DNA of 64,000 nucleotides. Origin: Acorus gramineus (lineage: Eukaryota; Streptophyta; Magnoliopsida; Acorales; Acoraceae). The DNA lies in the NCBI GenBank assembly GCA_030737835.1, contig CM060854.1, positions 13,666,607 to 13,730,606 on the forward strand, in the 5' to 3' direction. The first letter of the stretch is position 1. Every line of letters starts with the position of its first letter. The translations under genes and the position numbers were made by a program. The notes below the pieces were generated by a model. It searched no databases, was not told the origin of the DNA, and saw only the letters and a list, made by a program, of their open reading frames with translations. Shown here piece by piece: positions 22,171 to 33,800 of this stretch.

Positions 22171-24420
22171 TAACTGGCCCGTCGGAAGAGATTCGAGGGG
22201 AGGAGGTTTTTGGGGGAGATTAGATTTTTGGGGGAACAATAAGGGCAGAGAGAATTCCCTCTCTCTGGTGGTACCGGTTCCATTAAAATTGATCAAAACT
22301 TCAAAGATTGTTACATTTAGACAGTGAATAAATTAAAGTATTGTTCTGCATAATTACAAAAGAATATATATTACATCAACCCAAATAATTACATGATTTC
22401 ATATACATCAATTCACAAAAGAGACATCTCCTTTTCATGTTGTTCTGGACTTTTTCATCTACTATTTGATATTTGAACTCTCATGATCTGCATTACATAT
22501 AAAACAATAAATGCCAAGACATGTATGTTGAAGTGCATTGAAGACAAGGTATCATTATCCTATACCTCATCTTATGAAGTCCCCTGATACTCAACAAGTC
22601 TGCAGACCTCCACAACACATACTCCATAATGGGGCATCCTACAGCTACTACTACAAATATCCTTGATAACCACACCTAAGTGGTCTAGAGCATATAATAA
22701 CTTAAAGTGTGTGCTCAAATTATAGAGCAAACTTTGAATGAGATCTTACCAAATCCATTCAGTACATATAGAATCTGTCTTGAAAATAACCATCTCTTCT
22801 TCACTTGGTTTTCTTGATGTCAAAGCTCAGAATATAAACCTGTTAATATTACAATGATATTGCAGTTCTCTTGCTCAACACTGTTAAGCAAAAATGGCAG
22901 CTTTCAACCAAATTTCAATGTCATCTAAGAACTGGACACTTCAAGGACCAAAAAAAAAAAAAAACCTATTCCATGACCCTGTATCAACATAACTCTGTTT
23001 AACATATAAGTACCATAAACATGTTTCAACATGCATCACATGCCTTCAAAAACAACACTATGCTTACGCAAAAGATTTAACAAAAAACCCATTAAATAAT
23101 CATTAATAATTTGTTTAGACCAGTATCTTAATCTAACAATGTGAGTTAGAAACACAAACAATGCAAAACACAAACGATGGGATGTGATCAAACAACAGCA
23201 GCAGGTTTAATTCATTTATATGACATATATACAAGAAATTAAAATGATTCATATCCATTGAGTGATGCATACATTTAGTTTTCCAACAAAACAAAAAATA
23301 ACTTTAAACTTTGGGCAAGGGTTTTTTTCATGTGGCACCTAAACTGGATATCACTATTGAATTTGAAAGTGTACAATGCTTGTCTTTGGGTTGTTCCTAT
23401 AGTGTAGATCCTGTAGACTTTCAATTCATCTCCTCCCCTAATACTTTCTGGCCTTTCTTCCTTCAACGTGGATACATGATTAATTGATTCAAACTTCGCA
23501 AGAACTGCATACTACAATGCTTTCAGGGTCAAATTTTCAAATCTGCAAGACCAATACCAGATGTCATTAAAACAATGCAATAATTAGTTGGATGGTGCAC
23601 GATGTATATGAGACAGAGATTCATGTGACCATCTAGAAGAGAGAACTTTAGAACAAAAACACATACAAAAAAAAAATTCCAATAATAATTCGAGATGAAC
23701 ACACAATTCCACACCAAATAAAACCCAATCCTAAAGAAAAATTTTGAATTTCCACTAACAAACACATTCAACACTCACTGTGTGAGATCAGAAGCAATGC
23801 TTGCATTCTTATCACCACCACCACCAGTAGTAGTAGTAGTAGTAGTATTAGACAAAATATATGCACACACAATTGATTAGTATTGTTGCTCATAAACTCA
23901 TTGTCTCGTGCTAGATTAATCAAACATCTATAAAAATCTAAAAAGAAAAAATAAACCCATCAGGACCAAATTCAAACATGAGTCTTCTGTTAGTGTGGTA
24001 GTCTCTTTACTCACCTTTTCCATGTAATGCTGTGCTTGAATTTTCCGATGTTTAAAAGTTAATTTAAACATTTGAAGCAACCGGGCAAGATATCTAGGAA
24101 GTGTATTGTGCTATTTAATATCCACTTCAAATCAATTCATTTCATTTATTTCTTGGTGTGCACAGTGCAATTTTATTCTCTGTGACATTTCATAGGTCAT
24201 TTTGGTGAAGTTTTTATTTAGAAGTTTTCTTATTGATTTTATTCTATCAAGGATTCCTTAGAATATGAGAAAGAAAACATAAAACACACCTTAGAAACCC
24301 TTGGAAAAAAACCTAACAAACCATACGAACCCTCAAAGAAAAACAATTATACAACTAAAAGACTCATTTGAAGAATAAAACCCTAAGTAATCAAACAAAA
24401 TAACAAAGAAATCAAAACCC
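22171..24420. other. Unassigned region with weak minus-strand exon-like stretches
   Basis: No complete gene. On the minus strand, about 23,560-23,275 reads as an exon-like stretch after a 'ttgcag', with a run ending in YTFKFNSDI, and about 22,820-22,750 reads another one (KPSEEEMVIF) followed by 'gtaaga'. Frames are not cleanly open, so this may be a decayed host gene or 3' untranslated sequence. I recognise no family. An (ACC)n(AGT)n microsatellite lies at 23,811-23,848. Confidence 0.3.
23811..23850. repeat. (ACC)n(AGT)n microsatellite
   Basis: About five 'acc' units are followed by about eight 'agt' units. This is a simple repeat with no coding frame. Confidence 0.85.
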
Positions 24421-24429
24421 TAAATAATC

Positions 24430-24863
24430 AGATAAATAAAAAAAGGTTAAAGAAATTCTTGCCGAAAGGGAAGGGGATGCCGGAATGGATGTCGGAAGGG
24501 GACACCGGAAGGGATGCAGGAAGGGGATGCCGGAACGGGGATGCTGGAAATGATGCCGAAAGGAGTTGGTGTTTTTGGGGTGGGTGAAAAAGCAAAGAAA
24601 ATGAAAGGGAAGAGAGAGAGAAGAGAGTTTTCAGGAGGAGATGAAGTTTTTGGGGAGGGTGTGAAAACAGAGAAAATGAAAGAGAAGAGAGAGAGAAGAG
24701 AGGGTTTTCGATGGGTTGAAAATCAGATGGGAACCGGGTTGTCCGGTTTTTCAATTTTTTTTTTTTTAAATCTGGGCTGTTCGATCGAGAGACCATCGAT
24801 CGAACGGCCCAGATTGAATCCCGCACGATGTAACCCTTCCCACACCATCCGCACAATATCACT
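24430..24863. mobile_element. Solo terminal arm of a MULE related to its neighbours
   Basis: The reverse complement starts 'acaagtgatattgtgcgg', then 'catcgtgcggg', and carries a near-perfect palindrome (about 24,776-24,815) with 'gttcgatcg' and 'cgatcgaacggccc' as arms. The same plan (AAGTGAT end, TGCGG, palindrome on CGATCG, then a T/A run) occurs in the termini of the next two elements. The other end was not found, so this is a single arm. The inner part is a purine-rich stretch with 'ccggaaggg' repeats. Confidence 0.5.
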
Positions 24864-24867
24864 TGTG

Positions 24868-24918
<51 letters not shown>
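24864..24918. repeat. (TA)n(GA)n microsatellite between MULE ends
   Basis: A pure TA run followed by a GA run of more than 30 bases separates the solo arm from the next MULE. Confidence 0.85.
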
Positions 24919-24924
<6 letters not shown>

Positions 24925-27730
24925 GATGGGGTGTGGCCATGCGGCCGTGCACCCCATCGTGCGGCCTAAAGAAAGGGCCGTCCGATCTGTGTTTCTCTGA
25001 TCGAACAGCCTAGATCTAATTTATTTTTGAAAAGGTGAAACCTGTTCACCAGGTCACCAGGTAATTCAATGACACCCCATTGTCCCCCCACTTATTCTCT
25101 CTCCTCTCATTTGTGCTCTCCGAATCAGAAAAAAAACACACACACCGTCTCTTTCCCTCTCTCTGCGCACAACCCCTCTTTCATTTTTTTTTTTCAACTC
25201 TCTCTCTCTCTCTCTTTCTCTCTGCACAATCCCTCTTTCAATTGTTTTTGATGGATAACTTGTAACAAACCATCTTTCTCCCAGATCGACCACCACCCTT
25301 TGCAGCCTCTCTTCCACGCCCTTTCCCGCGCGACCACCCTCCGCCACCTCCTCCATGTGCCACCACCACCCCCACCAGACCGCACCCCCTTCCATGCGAC
25401 CACCCCATCTATCACAGATTCAAAAAAATTGTAAGTGTTTTTTTTTATTATCTTCAGAACTAGGGTTTTCAGGTTTTTCAGATTTTTCTGTTTAATGTAT
25501 AAACTTGTAAGTATTTTTATTTTCAGATCTAAGGATTTTTAGGTTTTTCAGATTTTTTCTGTTTGATGTATGAATTTGTCCCTTACATGTGCCCCCCCGC
25601 CTCCTCTCTCTCTCTCAGCCATCCCTCACAGCGAAAACAGCGATAACTCGACCCTCCCTAGTGACATTGTAAGTACATTAATTCTACTTTGATGTTTAAA
25701 ATGTTAGATGTTAAAATGTGTAAAATGTTTGATGTTGAAATGTGTGTGATGTTAAAACCAGTCACCTTGCATCCCTATCATCCAAAGTCTATTTTAGATT
25801 AAGGTCAAATGTCAATACTTTTCTGATGTAAACAATCCCCTTTTATTATTTTTCATTTCCTTCAATAATTTTGGACAAATTATCAGATTTCCCTAATGTT
25901 TTTAATATAAGTATTAAGGTTTGTGAAACTTTATTTATGAAATGTAATAAACAAGGCATGATGAATGCCCAAATCAAACTGAGCAAGAATTTTTCAACGC
26001 CCTGTATATTATTCTTGGTTAGATGTTCATTTTTGAATTTTTTTTTATATAAATTTGATGTTGTATACAGTTTTAAGGTTTTTTTTTGACATATTGGAAT
26101 CCTAATCAGGTGGAGGTTTCCTCAGCGAAGTGATTTTAAGAAGTGTTCGAGTCGATTAACACAATGGGATCCAAGTTGTGGTGAAGAAAAAATTGAGGAC
26201 ATAAGAAGCATGATAAAGCTTTTTCTTCTTGCTTATTGTTATTTGCACTAATTTATTTAGTAGCAATATCTTCATGTAATTTATCTTTATCTTTAGTTGA
26301 TAATGTAACAAGTTTTTATCAAAATTTTCAATATGTATCTTTTAACATGGCTTGTATAGTTGTAATGGTTGAGGTCTAATGTTGTTGTAAAGCATTGTAG
26401 TGTTTTTTTTTTAAGTTGTATTGGTTTTCCCTGTTTGTCTATTCAGGTATGTTGTGTTGGTCTTTGGACAGGTGCCTTTTAATGGTTGAAATGTTTGGTC
26501 TTCAAACAGGTTGAAATGTTGTTTTTTTATTCTGTTTTAGATTTTGTTGTTAATTGTTATTGTTGGATGTGTATATTCAGTCCTATGGGATTTAATTTTT
26601 GTTTGTTAATTGTTAATTGGGTGTTTGCAGAATTCAGGCCAGCAGTATCTGCCTTGTATATTCTCATTTTATGTTTACTAATAATTTTGATTACATGCTC
26701 AACAAAACAGCAATACTTGTTTTGTAAAAACAATTTCAATAATAACAATGGAAGAATGCATAGCATCAGATCAGATGTCATCTGCCATATTCTACAAAGC
26801 AACAATGGAAGTGTTCCAGTCCAGGTCCAGGTTGCCGAATATATTGCAATGAGTGAATTTTTGTGGAACTAATTCAGTGTATCCATTTGTGAATTTGAAT
26901 TCAAGGTGTAAGAATGCATAAATCCAAATCCAAAATCCTAAATTCAATTGGTGTCAATTTCATAAACAACATTCATTTAAAGTAAACAACATTCAAATCC
27001 AAATCTGAAAAACCTTAGATCTGAATATACCTCAAAAGAAAAACCATTGATCTAAAATTAAATCTAGAAACAAAACCCTACATCTGAAATAAAATCTGAA
27101 AAGAAAAACCTTAGATATGAAAATAAACCAAACCCTATAACTAAAAAAATTCTTAAAATAAAAAAATAAATCGAAACACAAAAATCCTAGAAATTTGTGA
27201 ATTTGAAAACAAATAAATAAATAAAACCCCTAAATCTGAAAAAACATTCTAAAAAAATACATAATTTTTCAACAAGGAGAAGAGGGAGTAGGAGGGGTGG
27301 TCTCATGGAAGGGAGTGTGGCCTCGTGGGGGTGGTGGTCGCACGTGGAGGAGGTGGCGGAGGGTGGTCGCGTAGGAAGGGGCGTCGGAGAGAGGCCGCAA
27401 AGGGTGGTGGCCGATCTGAGAGAAAGATGGGTTGTTCCAAGTTATCCATAAAATAAAAATGAAAGACGGGTTGTGCAGAGAGAGAGAGATAGAGATGGGG
27501 TGTGTGTGTGTGTTTTTTTGATTCGAAGAGCACAAATGAGAGGAGAGATGGGACAAGTGGGGGACAATGGGGTGTCATTGAATTACCTAGTGACCTGGTG
27601 AATAAGTTTTACCTTTTCAAAAATAAAATTAAATCTGGGTTGTTCGATCAGAGGAACACAGATCGGACGGCCCTTTCTTTAAACCACATGATGGGGTGTA
27701 CGGACGCACGTTCGCACCCCCATCACTTCC
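24919..27730. mobile_element. MULE 1, non-autonomous, 2.8 kb, TIRs of about 440-480 bp
   Basis: The left end reads 'gaagtgatggggtgtggc' and the reverse complement of the right end reads 'gaagtgatgggggtgcg'. The two arms stay alignable over the CGATC palindrome region, 'caggtcaccaggtaattcaa' and the CT-rich stretch to about 25,400 and 27,290. There is no transposase. The interior (25,500-27,200) is AT-rich, with a segment 'gaaatgtttggtcttcaaac' (about 26,490) also found diverged inside MULE 2 near 29,818, so the two are related. Long TIRs and adjacent TA tracts fit Mutator-like elements; a 9-bp duplication cannot be read in the repeat. Confidence 0.65.
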
Positions 27731-27753
27731 CTGTGTATATATATATATATATA
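27731..27753. repeat. (TA)n tract between two MULEs
   Basis: 'gtgtatatat...' of about 20 bases joins the right end of MULE 1 directly to the left end of MULE 2. Confidence 0.85.
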
Positions 27754-29425
27754 GGGAATTGATTACCTGCGGTCGTGCGGTCTTGAGGTCCATCGTGCGC
27801 GCCCGCACTTAGTCGTTCGATCGGTGCTTTCACACGATCGGACGGCTAATGACTGTTTTAAAAAAAAAAAATCAAACCGGGTGAAACCGGTTGCCTTCTC
27901 TCTCTCCTCTCATTTTTCTCTTCTTCTCTTCGACACAACAGAGCTTCTCTTCGACCCAACAGAGGAAAAAAAAAAAATGGAGGGAGCACCACCTACTGCG
28001 GCCTCATCCGCTCGGCCACCCCCACCCCTCCCCGTTCTCAACGACCACCGGCCACCCCTACCTCTCCCCGTGCTCGACGGTAGGTTTTTATCTGGCTTTT
28101 TTTCAGATCTAGGGTTTTATTTTCAGATTTATTTTGGGTCTAGGTTTTTATTTGATTTTTTTCAGTCATAGGCTTTTCTTTTCAGATTTATTTTGAAATC
28201 TAGGTTTTTGTATGATTTTGGGTCAGATCTAGGGTTTTCTTTTCATATTTATTTTGGGTCTAGGTTTTTATTTAATTTTTTTCAGTCATAGTTTTTTTTT
28301 TCAGATTTATTTTGAAATCTAGGTTTTTATCTGATTTTTTTTCAGTTATAAGGTTTTTTTCATATTCTTTCATGATCTAGAGTTCTCTTTTCAGATTTGT
28401 TTTACTTTGTATATGCTTATTGAGGAAGGCATTTGAAGCAAAAAAAAAAAAAAAATTGATAGATGAAGCCGGTGGTAGATGAGGAGATCGGTAGCAGCAC
28501 ACCCTGACATTATTTAGAAATAGGTGTAAGTGCATACTATACACATTGGATTACTGTGACTGATAATCTGAATTGAAGCATGAAAAGTACTGTTAAGGGA
28601 TTGTTTATGCAAGAAATAGAATGAATAGATTGATTTGTTTTTCACCCCATCAGTAGTTGAAATCCTACTGAAATTAGAATTGTTGGTTATGGATAGAACA
28701 AATAAAAATTTACAGAGTAAGTTTTTTGTTATTTGTGAGATTTTGGAAGGATTATATGATGAATGTCATATTGATATTGATGGTGTACTTGTTGCCTGGG
28801 TAATTTAAATTTTAATCGAACAGTGGTTATTAAGGTATCATTTAGGCATACATTATCATGCAAAGTCCTGATTTTGATGTCTCAGGCTTTTGGATAACTA
28901 GTTTGTATCGATTCGGAGTCTATTTTTGTCCAAAACTGGAGTAGGTGTGACATCTTCCTATTACTGATGTGACATAGAATAAATAAGTCATTGATATGGC
29001 ATTAGGGGAACAAGAATTTGTGGATGGACTTCCTCGGATCATGCTTGCATGTTCATATGTATGTTACATTATAAATGTCACTGCAATTTTCTTCTTCTTT
29101 TTTAACTGAATATGTTTAAATCATTTTGAATTGTGGGTTGCAAATTGTGGATGCATGGCGATATGTAGATAACCCTGTGTAGATTGCTTAGGCACCTTAA
29201 TGTAATCAATATTAGTGGGTGTGTTGTTCATGAAATGTATGTTTATTTTTTGTTTGCAATGAAAATGTTACTACTCTAATTCTATGAAATGTATGAGCAT
29301 TTGAATCACATTTGGTCTTTATATTTCAGTTAAAATGTTTAATGGATTATCAGTCCCTCCTATTCTTCTTTATTAATATGAGCTGGCAGATTTGGTTGAA
29401 TTGGAATCATGCTGTCTATGAATAG
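27754..29425 (+). repeat. Left 1.6-kb inverted arm of MULE 2
   Basis: Pairs with 31,925-33,537. Landmarks present in both arms: the CGATCGG palindrome (about 27,815-27,845); the 'gtgaaaccggttgcc' stretch; the Pro-rich GC patch (27,980-28,085); the 'gcatggcgatatgtag' block (about 29,150); and 'gatttggttgaattggaatc' at the inner end. Confidence 0.8.
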
Positions 29426-29496
29426 AGTTTTTTCTTCTCTGAAGTTCAATGTAAGTGAAAGGGTAACAATACATGTGATTCATCTGTATATTCTTC

Positions 29497-29674
29497 TCAA
29501 CGTGATATAACTACTACCAGCTGATTTGGTTGATTAAATGATTAAGCTCATAATGATTTTCTCTGTGGATTGTATAGATAGTTGATCAACGTGATATAAC
29601 TACTACTAGCTGATTTGGTTGATTAAATGATTAAGCTCATAATGATTTTCTCTGTGGATTGTATAGATAGTTGA
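29497..29674. repeat. 89-bp tandem duplication inside MULE 2
   Basis: Two nearly identical units begin 'tcaacgtgatataactac' at about 29,497 and 29,586 and run through 'gattttctctgtggattg' to 'agttgatca'. They differ at very few positions, so the duplication is recent. Confidence 0.85.
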
Positions 29675-31199
29675 TCAGCTTGGAGGTGTCGTTACCTATC
29701 ATGGAAATATGAGCACATGTGATCACTGGAAAAGCAAGAAGAGCTTTGAACTTCTGCACGGCCTTATTGTGAACAACTTATTATTCATGTAGTATCTTGT
29801 TGTCTCCAAATCGATGTGAAATGTTTGGCCTTTAGACATGTTGAAATGTTGTTTTAATGGTTCAATTGGTTGTTGTTGAACAGGTTTTCGTAGCTAAAAT
29901 GTTGCTGTAATGGTTGGATTGTGAGTGAGGAACCCAAAACAATGATAATTAGTAGTTGGAGTATTTGTCTTGGATGCTTTTGACTTGATAGATATTCCCA
30001 ATTTTTTTCTTCTTCTCTTCAACTTTATTCTCTCTGTTTGTCATTATTTTTATTTGCCAAGGAAATTTAAGAGTTCTCAATTATCTGATAGAAAAGGTTT
30101 GTTAGGGGAAGTTGAATATTCAATGCATTTTATGCACTGTGCTTGTGTTGTTTTCCGGCTGTGGGTTTACATGTATTGTGCTTCAATAATTGATTCATAT
30201 TAATCCTTCAGATATCACTCTTTAAATTGAGCTTGTCTTGGTTGTCTTTTATTTATTTATTTTAGAGAGTTCCTTCAGTAAAGCAAGAGGTCTTTAGCTT
30301 TTGCAGTTGTGGAGAGTTATTGCAGATATCATGTATTGGGTTCAATTTCTGAAACTATTGTAGATGTCCAGAAATGCATAATTGTCCCTGAAAGATTGGG
30401 CACACCTTGTCTATAAAAATCATAACCTGCAGCTTTCCTGTGAATCAATTTGAGATGCTTCCATTGGAAGGAATCAAGGCACCAATAATAATCTAACACC
30501 TTAATACAAGAAAGTATAGTAAAAAAAAAAAAAAAAACACAATGAAAACCTGGGCAACAGGGAAAGTCATTGAGTACCTGAAGAGTTCAAACTGAAAATG
30601 CATTCAAATTTTGCAACAAATAAAATAATCAAAATCATCTAACACATACAGGCCTCTATAAAATACTAGAATGTTCTCAAAAGGAAGGCACAAACAGGCC
30701 TCTATACTGACTATCATCATCAGTAGAAGGAGTTTTTATCCACAAACAGGCCCTTATAAAAATACAATCTGCTCATTCATTTCTGAATGAATCTGAGAAT
30801 TTGTAAAAACATAAGCATTTTGCACTCTCAACCACCTAGTCATTTGATTTAATGATATGAACTCTCAACAACTTATTAGTCATCTGATTTAATGATATGC
30901 ACTCTCAACCACCTGGAACACTTCAATATGATCTTGGAACAAATAGAACAACATCATTCCACAATTTCATTGTCTTCATCCATTAAACATTTTTTTTTTT
31001 GGTGAAAACTGGCCTCATCAGAGGCATATAATATGTAACAAAAGATCAAGGGGAAATTAAGGTCCTTCATCATGTACATACTGAGAGTATACATCTTTAA
31101 TATCATCTATGCATATATCTAAGCTCTTTGATGAGGATACAAAACACTTCTCAACGTATCATCTGCCGAAAACTGAGTATGTTGAGTGATTCTTTTTTC

Positions 31200-31530
31200 T
31201 TCTGGCTAACTTTGCTAGTACTTCAGGTGCACGCACAGCTTCATGAGACACCTTCCAAAACTGGCTTTAATAGAATCCTCAACAAAAGGACCCATACCAT
31301 TACCTTGAAAAAGTGATATGGATATTTGAGTCTTGCATTCCTTCCAATTTGCCCATACCCTGTTTACAATCTGAATTTCATTACTTATCTTATCAATAAA
31401 GACAACATGATTCCAATTCAACCAAATCTACCAGCACATATTAATAAGAAGACTAGGAGGGACTGATAATCCATTAAACATTTTAACTGAATATAAAGAC
31501 CAAATGTGAGTCAAATGCTCAACAAACCTG
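31200..31530 (-). pseudogene. Fragment resembling the C-terminal part of a plant LINE ORF2
   Basis: The minus strand (about 31,440-31,210) stays open and contains WYIWLNWNHVVF and NRVWANWKE, which resemble the 'W..W..RN..VF' region between reverse transcriptase and RNase H in plant LINEs. The segment 'caaccaaatctaccagcaca' is repeated at about 31,955, at the inner end of the right arm. Probably a captured fragment, too short to be certain; no catalytic domain is present. Confidence 0.35.
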
Positions 31531-31924
31531 AATCATGAGTAAAAAAATGCACATTCCATAAAAATAATCATACAAAAATCCCTGATATTCATTACTATAC
31601 ATGCACAAAATATACTTCTTTCAAATATCATATTTTAAAGCTACCATATTTTTCCCCTTGTGATTAATAATGAAGGTTTCTATGCTCCTCTAAGAAAGTC
31701 ATCAGAAGTTCAGAACCATTATACAATGAAAAAAAATCTAAAAAATCTAAAACACCTTAGATTTGAAAAAAAAAACTGAAAAACCCTAGATTTGAAAATA
31801 AATATGAAAAACCTCAAAAAACCCAAGATCTGAAAATAAATCTAAAAACCTGAAATACCTAAAATAACCTGAAATACCTGAAAATAAATCTAAAAAACCC
31901 AAGATCTAAAAATAACTTGAAAAT

Positions 31925-33537
31925 AAAGACAGCATGATTCCAATTCAACCAAATCTGCCAGCTCATATTAATAAAGAAGAATAGGAGGGACTGATAATCC
32001 ATTAAACATTTTAACTGAAATATAAAGACCAAATGTGATTCAAATGCTAAACATACATTTCATGAACAACACACCCACTAATATTGATTACATTAAGGTG
32101 CCTAAGCAATCTACACAGGGTTATCTACATATCGCCATGCATCCACAATTTGCAACCCACAATTCAAAATGATTTAAACATATTCAGTTAAAAAAGAAGA
32201 AGAAAATTGCAGTGACATTTATAATGTAACATACATATGAACATGCAAGCATGATCCGAGGAAGTCCATCCACAAATTCTTGTTCCCCTAATGCCATATC
32301 AATGACTTATTTATTCTATGTCACATCAGTAATAGGAAGATGTCACACCTACTCCAGTTTTGGACAAAAATAGACTCCGAATCGATACAAACTAGTTATC
32401 CAAAAGCCTGAGACATCAAAATCAGGACTTTGCATGATAATGTATGCCTAAATGATACCTTAATAACCACTGTTCGATTAAAATTTAAATTACCCAGGCA
32501 ACAAGTACACCATCAATATCAATATGACATTCATCATAATCCTTCCAAAATCTCACAAATAACAAAAAACTTACTCTGTAAATTTTTATTTGTTCTATCC
32601 ATAACCAACAATTCTAATTTCAGTAGGATTTCAACTACTGATGGGGTGAAAAACAAATCAATCTATTCATTCTATTTCTTGCATAAACAATCCCTTAACA
32701 GTACTTTTCATGCTTCAATTCAGATTATCAGTCACAGTAATCCAATGTGTATAGTATGCACTTACACCTATTTCTAAATAATGTCAGGGTGTGCTGCTAC
32801 CGATCTCCTCATCTACCACCGGCTTCATCTATCAATTTTTTTTTTTTTTTTGCTTCAAATGCCTTCCTCAATAAGCATATACAAAGTAAAACAAATCTGA
32901 AAAGAGAACTCTAGATCATGAAAGAATATGAAAAAAACCTTATAACTGAAAAAAAATCAGATAAAAACCTAGATTTCAAAATAAATCTGAAAAAAAAAAC
33001 TATGACTGAAAAAAATTAAATAAAAACCTAGACCCAAAATAAATATGAAAAGAAAACCCTAGATCTGACCCAAAATCATACAAAAACCTAGATTTCAAAA
33101 TAAATCTGAAAAGAAAAGCCTATGACTGAAAAAAATCAAATAAAAACCTAGACCCAAAATAAATCTGAAAATAAAACCCTAGATCTGAAAAAAAGCCAGA
33201 TAAAAACCTACCGTCGAGCACGGGGAGAGGTAGGGGTGGCCGGTGGTCGTTGAGAACGGGGAGGGGTGGGGGTGGCCGAGCGGATGAGGCCGCAGTAGGT
33301 GGTGCTCCCTCCATTTTTTTTTTTTCCTCTGTTGGGTCGAAGAGAAGCTCTGTTGTGTCGAAGAGAAGAAGAGAAAAATGAGAGGAGAGAGAGAAGGCAA
33401 CCGGTTTCACCCGGTTTGATTTTTTTTTTTTTAAAACAGTCATTAGCCGTCCGATCGAGAGAGCACCGATCGGACGACTAAGAGTGCGGGCGCACGATGG
33501 ACCTGACGACCGCACGACCGCAGGTAATCAATTCCCT
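31925..33537 (-). repeat. Right 1.6-kb inverted arm of MULE 2
   Basis: Reverse copy of the left arm with the same landmarks in reverse order. A transcript crossing both arms would form a very long double-stranded stem. Confidence 0.8.
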
Positions 33538-33800
33538 ATATATATATATATATATATGTTTATTTATATATAATATATTTTTTATTTATATATTATAAGG
33601 ATTGGTCCTAAGACAACGTCGACACTTTTTTGAATTTTCTATTCTACCCATACATCTATCTATAAATGACATGTTAGTATCTATTTTGTTTTTTCCCGGG
33701 ATCATTACAGGGGTAAATTCGGCATTTGAGGTTCTCAGTGTTTGTGTCTTTTTTTTCTGCCCGTTTCTAGAGTTTTCCACAAGCCTGTGAGAGACGGTAA
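33538..33800. other. TA tract and flank of MULE 2
   Basis: A (TA)n run directly abuts the element end, followed by AT-rich sequence. No gene is seen. Confidence 0.5.

Larger units (their letters stand above)
27754..33537. mobile_element. MULE 2, non-autonomous, 5.8 kb, with 1.6-kb arms
   Basis: Both ends read 'gggaattgattacctgcgg' inward. The left arm (27,754-about 29,425) and right arm (about 31,925-33,537) are inverted copies that look nearly identical over most of their length. The outermost 110 bp differ more. Interior 29,426-31,924 has no transposase; it has an 89-bp tandem duplication and a LINE-like coding fragment. Both flanks are (TA)n. Mutator-like assignment rests on the long arms and on sharing terminal architecture with MULE 1; another fold-back superfamily is possible. 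Confidence 0.68.

Noticed and set aside
24428-24952. Ser/Leu/Phe-rich open frame on the minus strand
   Set aside because: Made from CT/GA microsatellite and MULE-arm sequence.
27891-28171. Pro-rich open frames in both arms of MULE 2
   Set aside because: Low-complexity, identical because the arms are inverted copies; no domain or transcript evidence.
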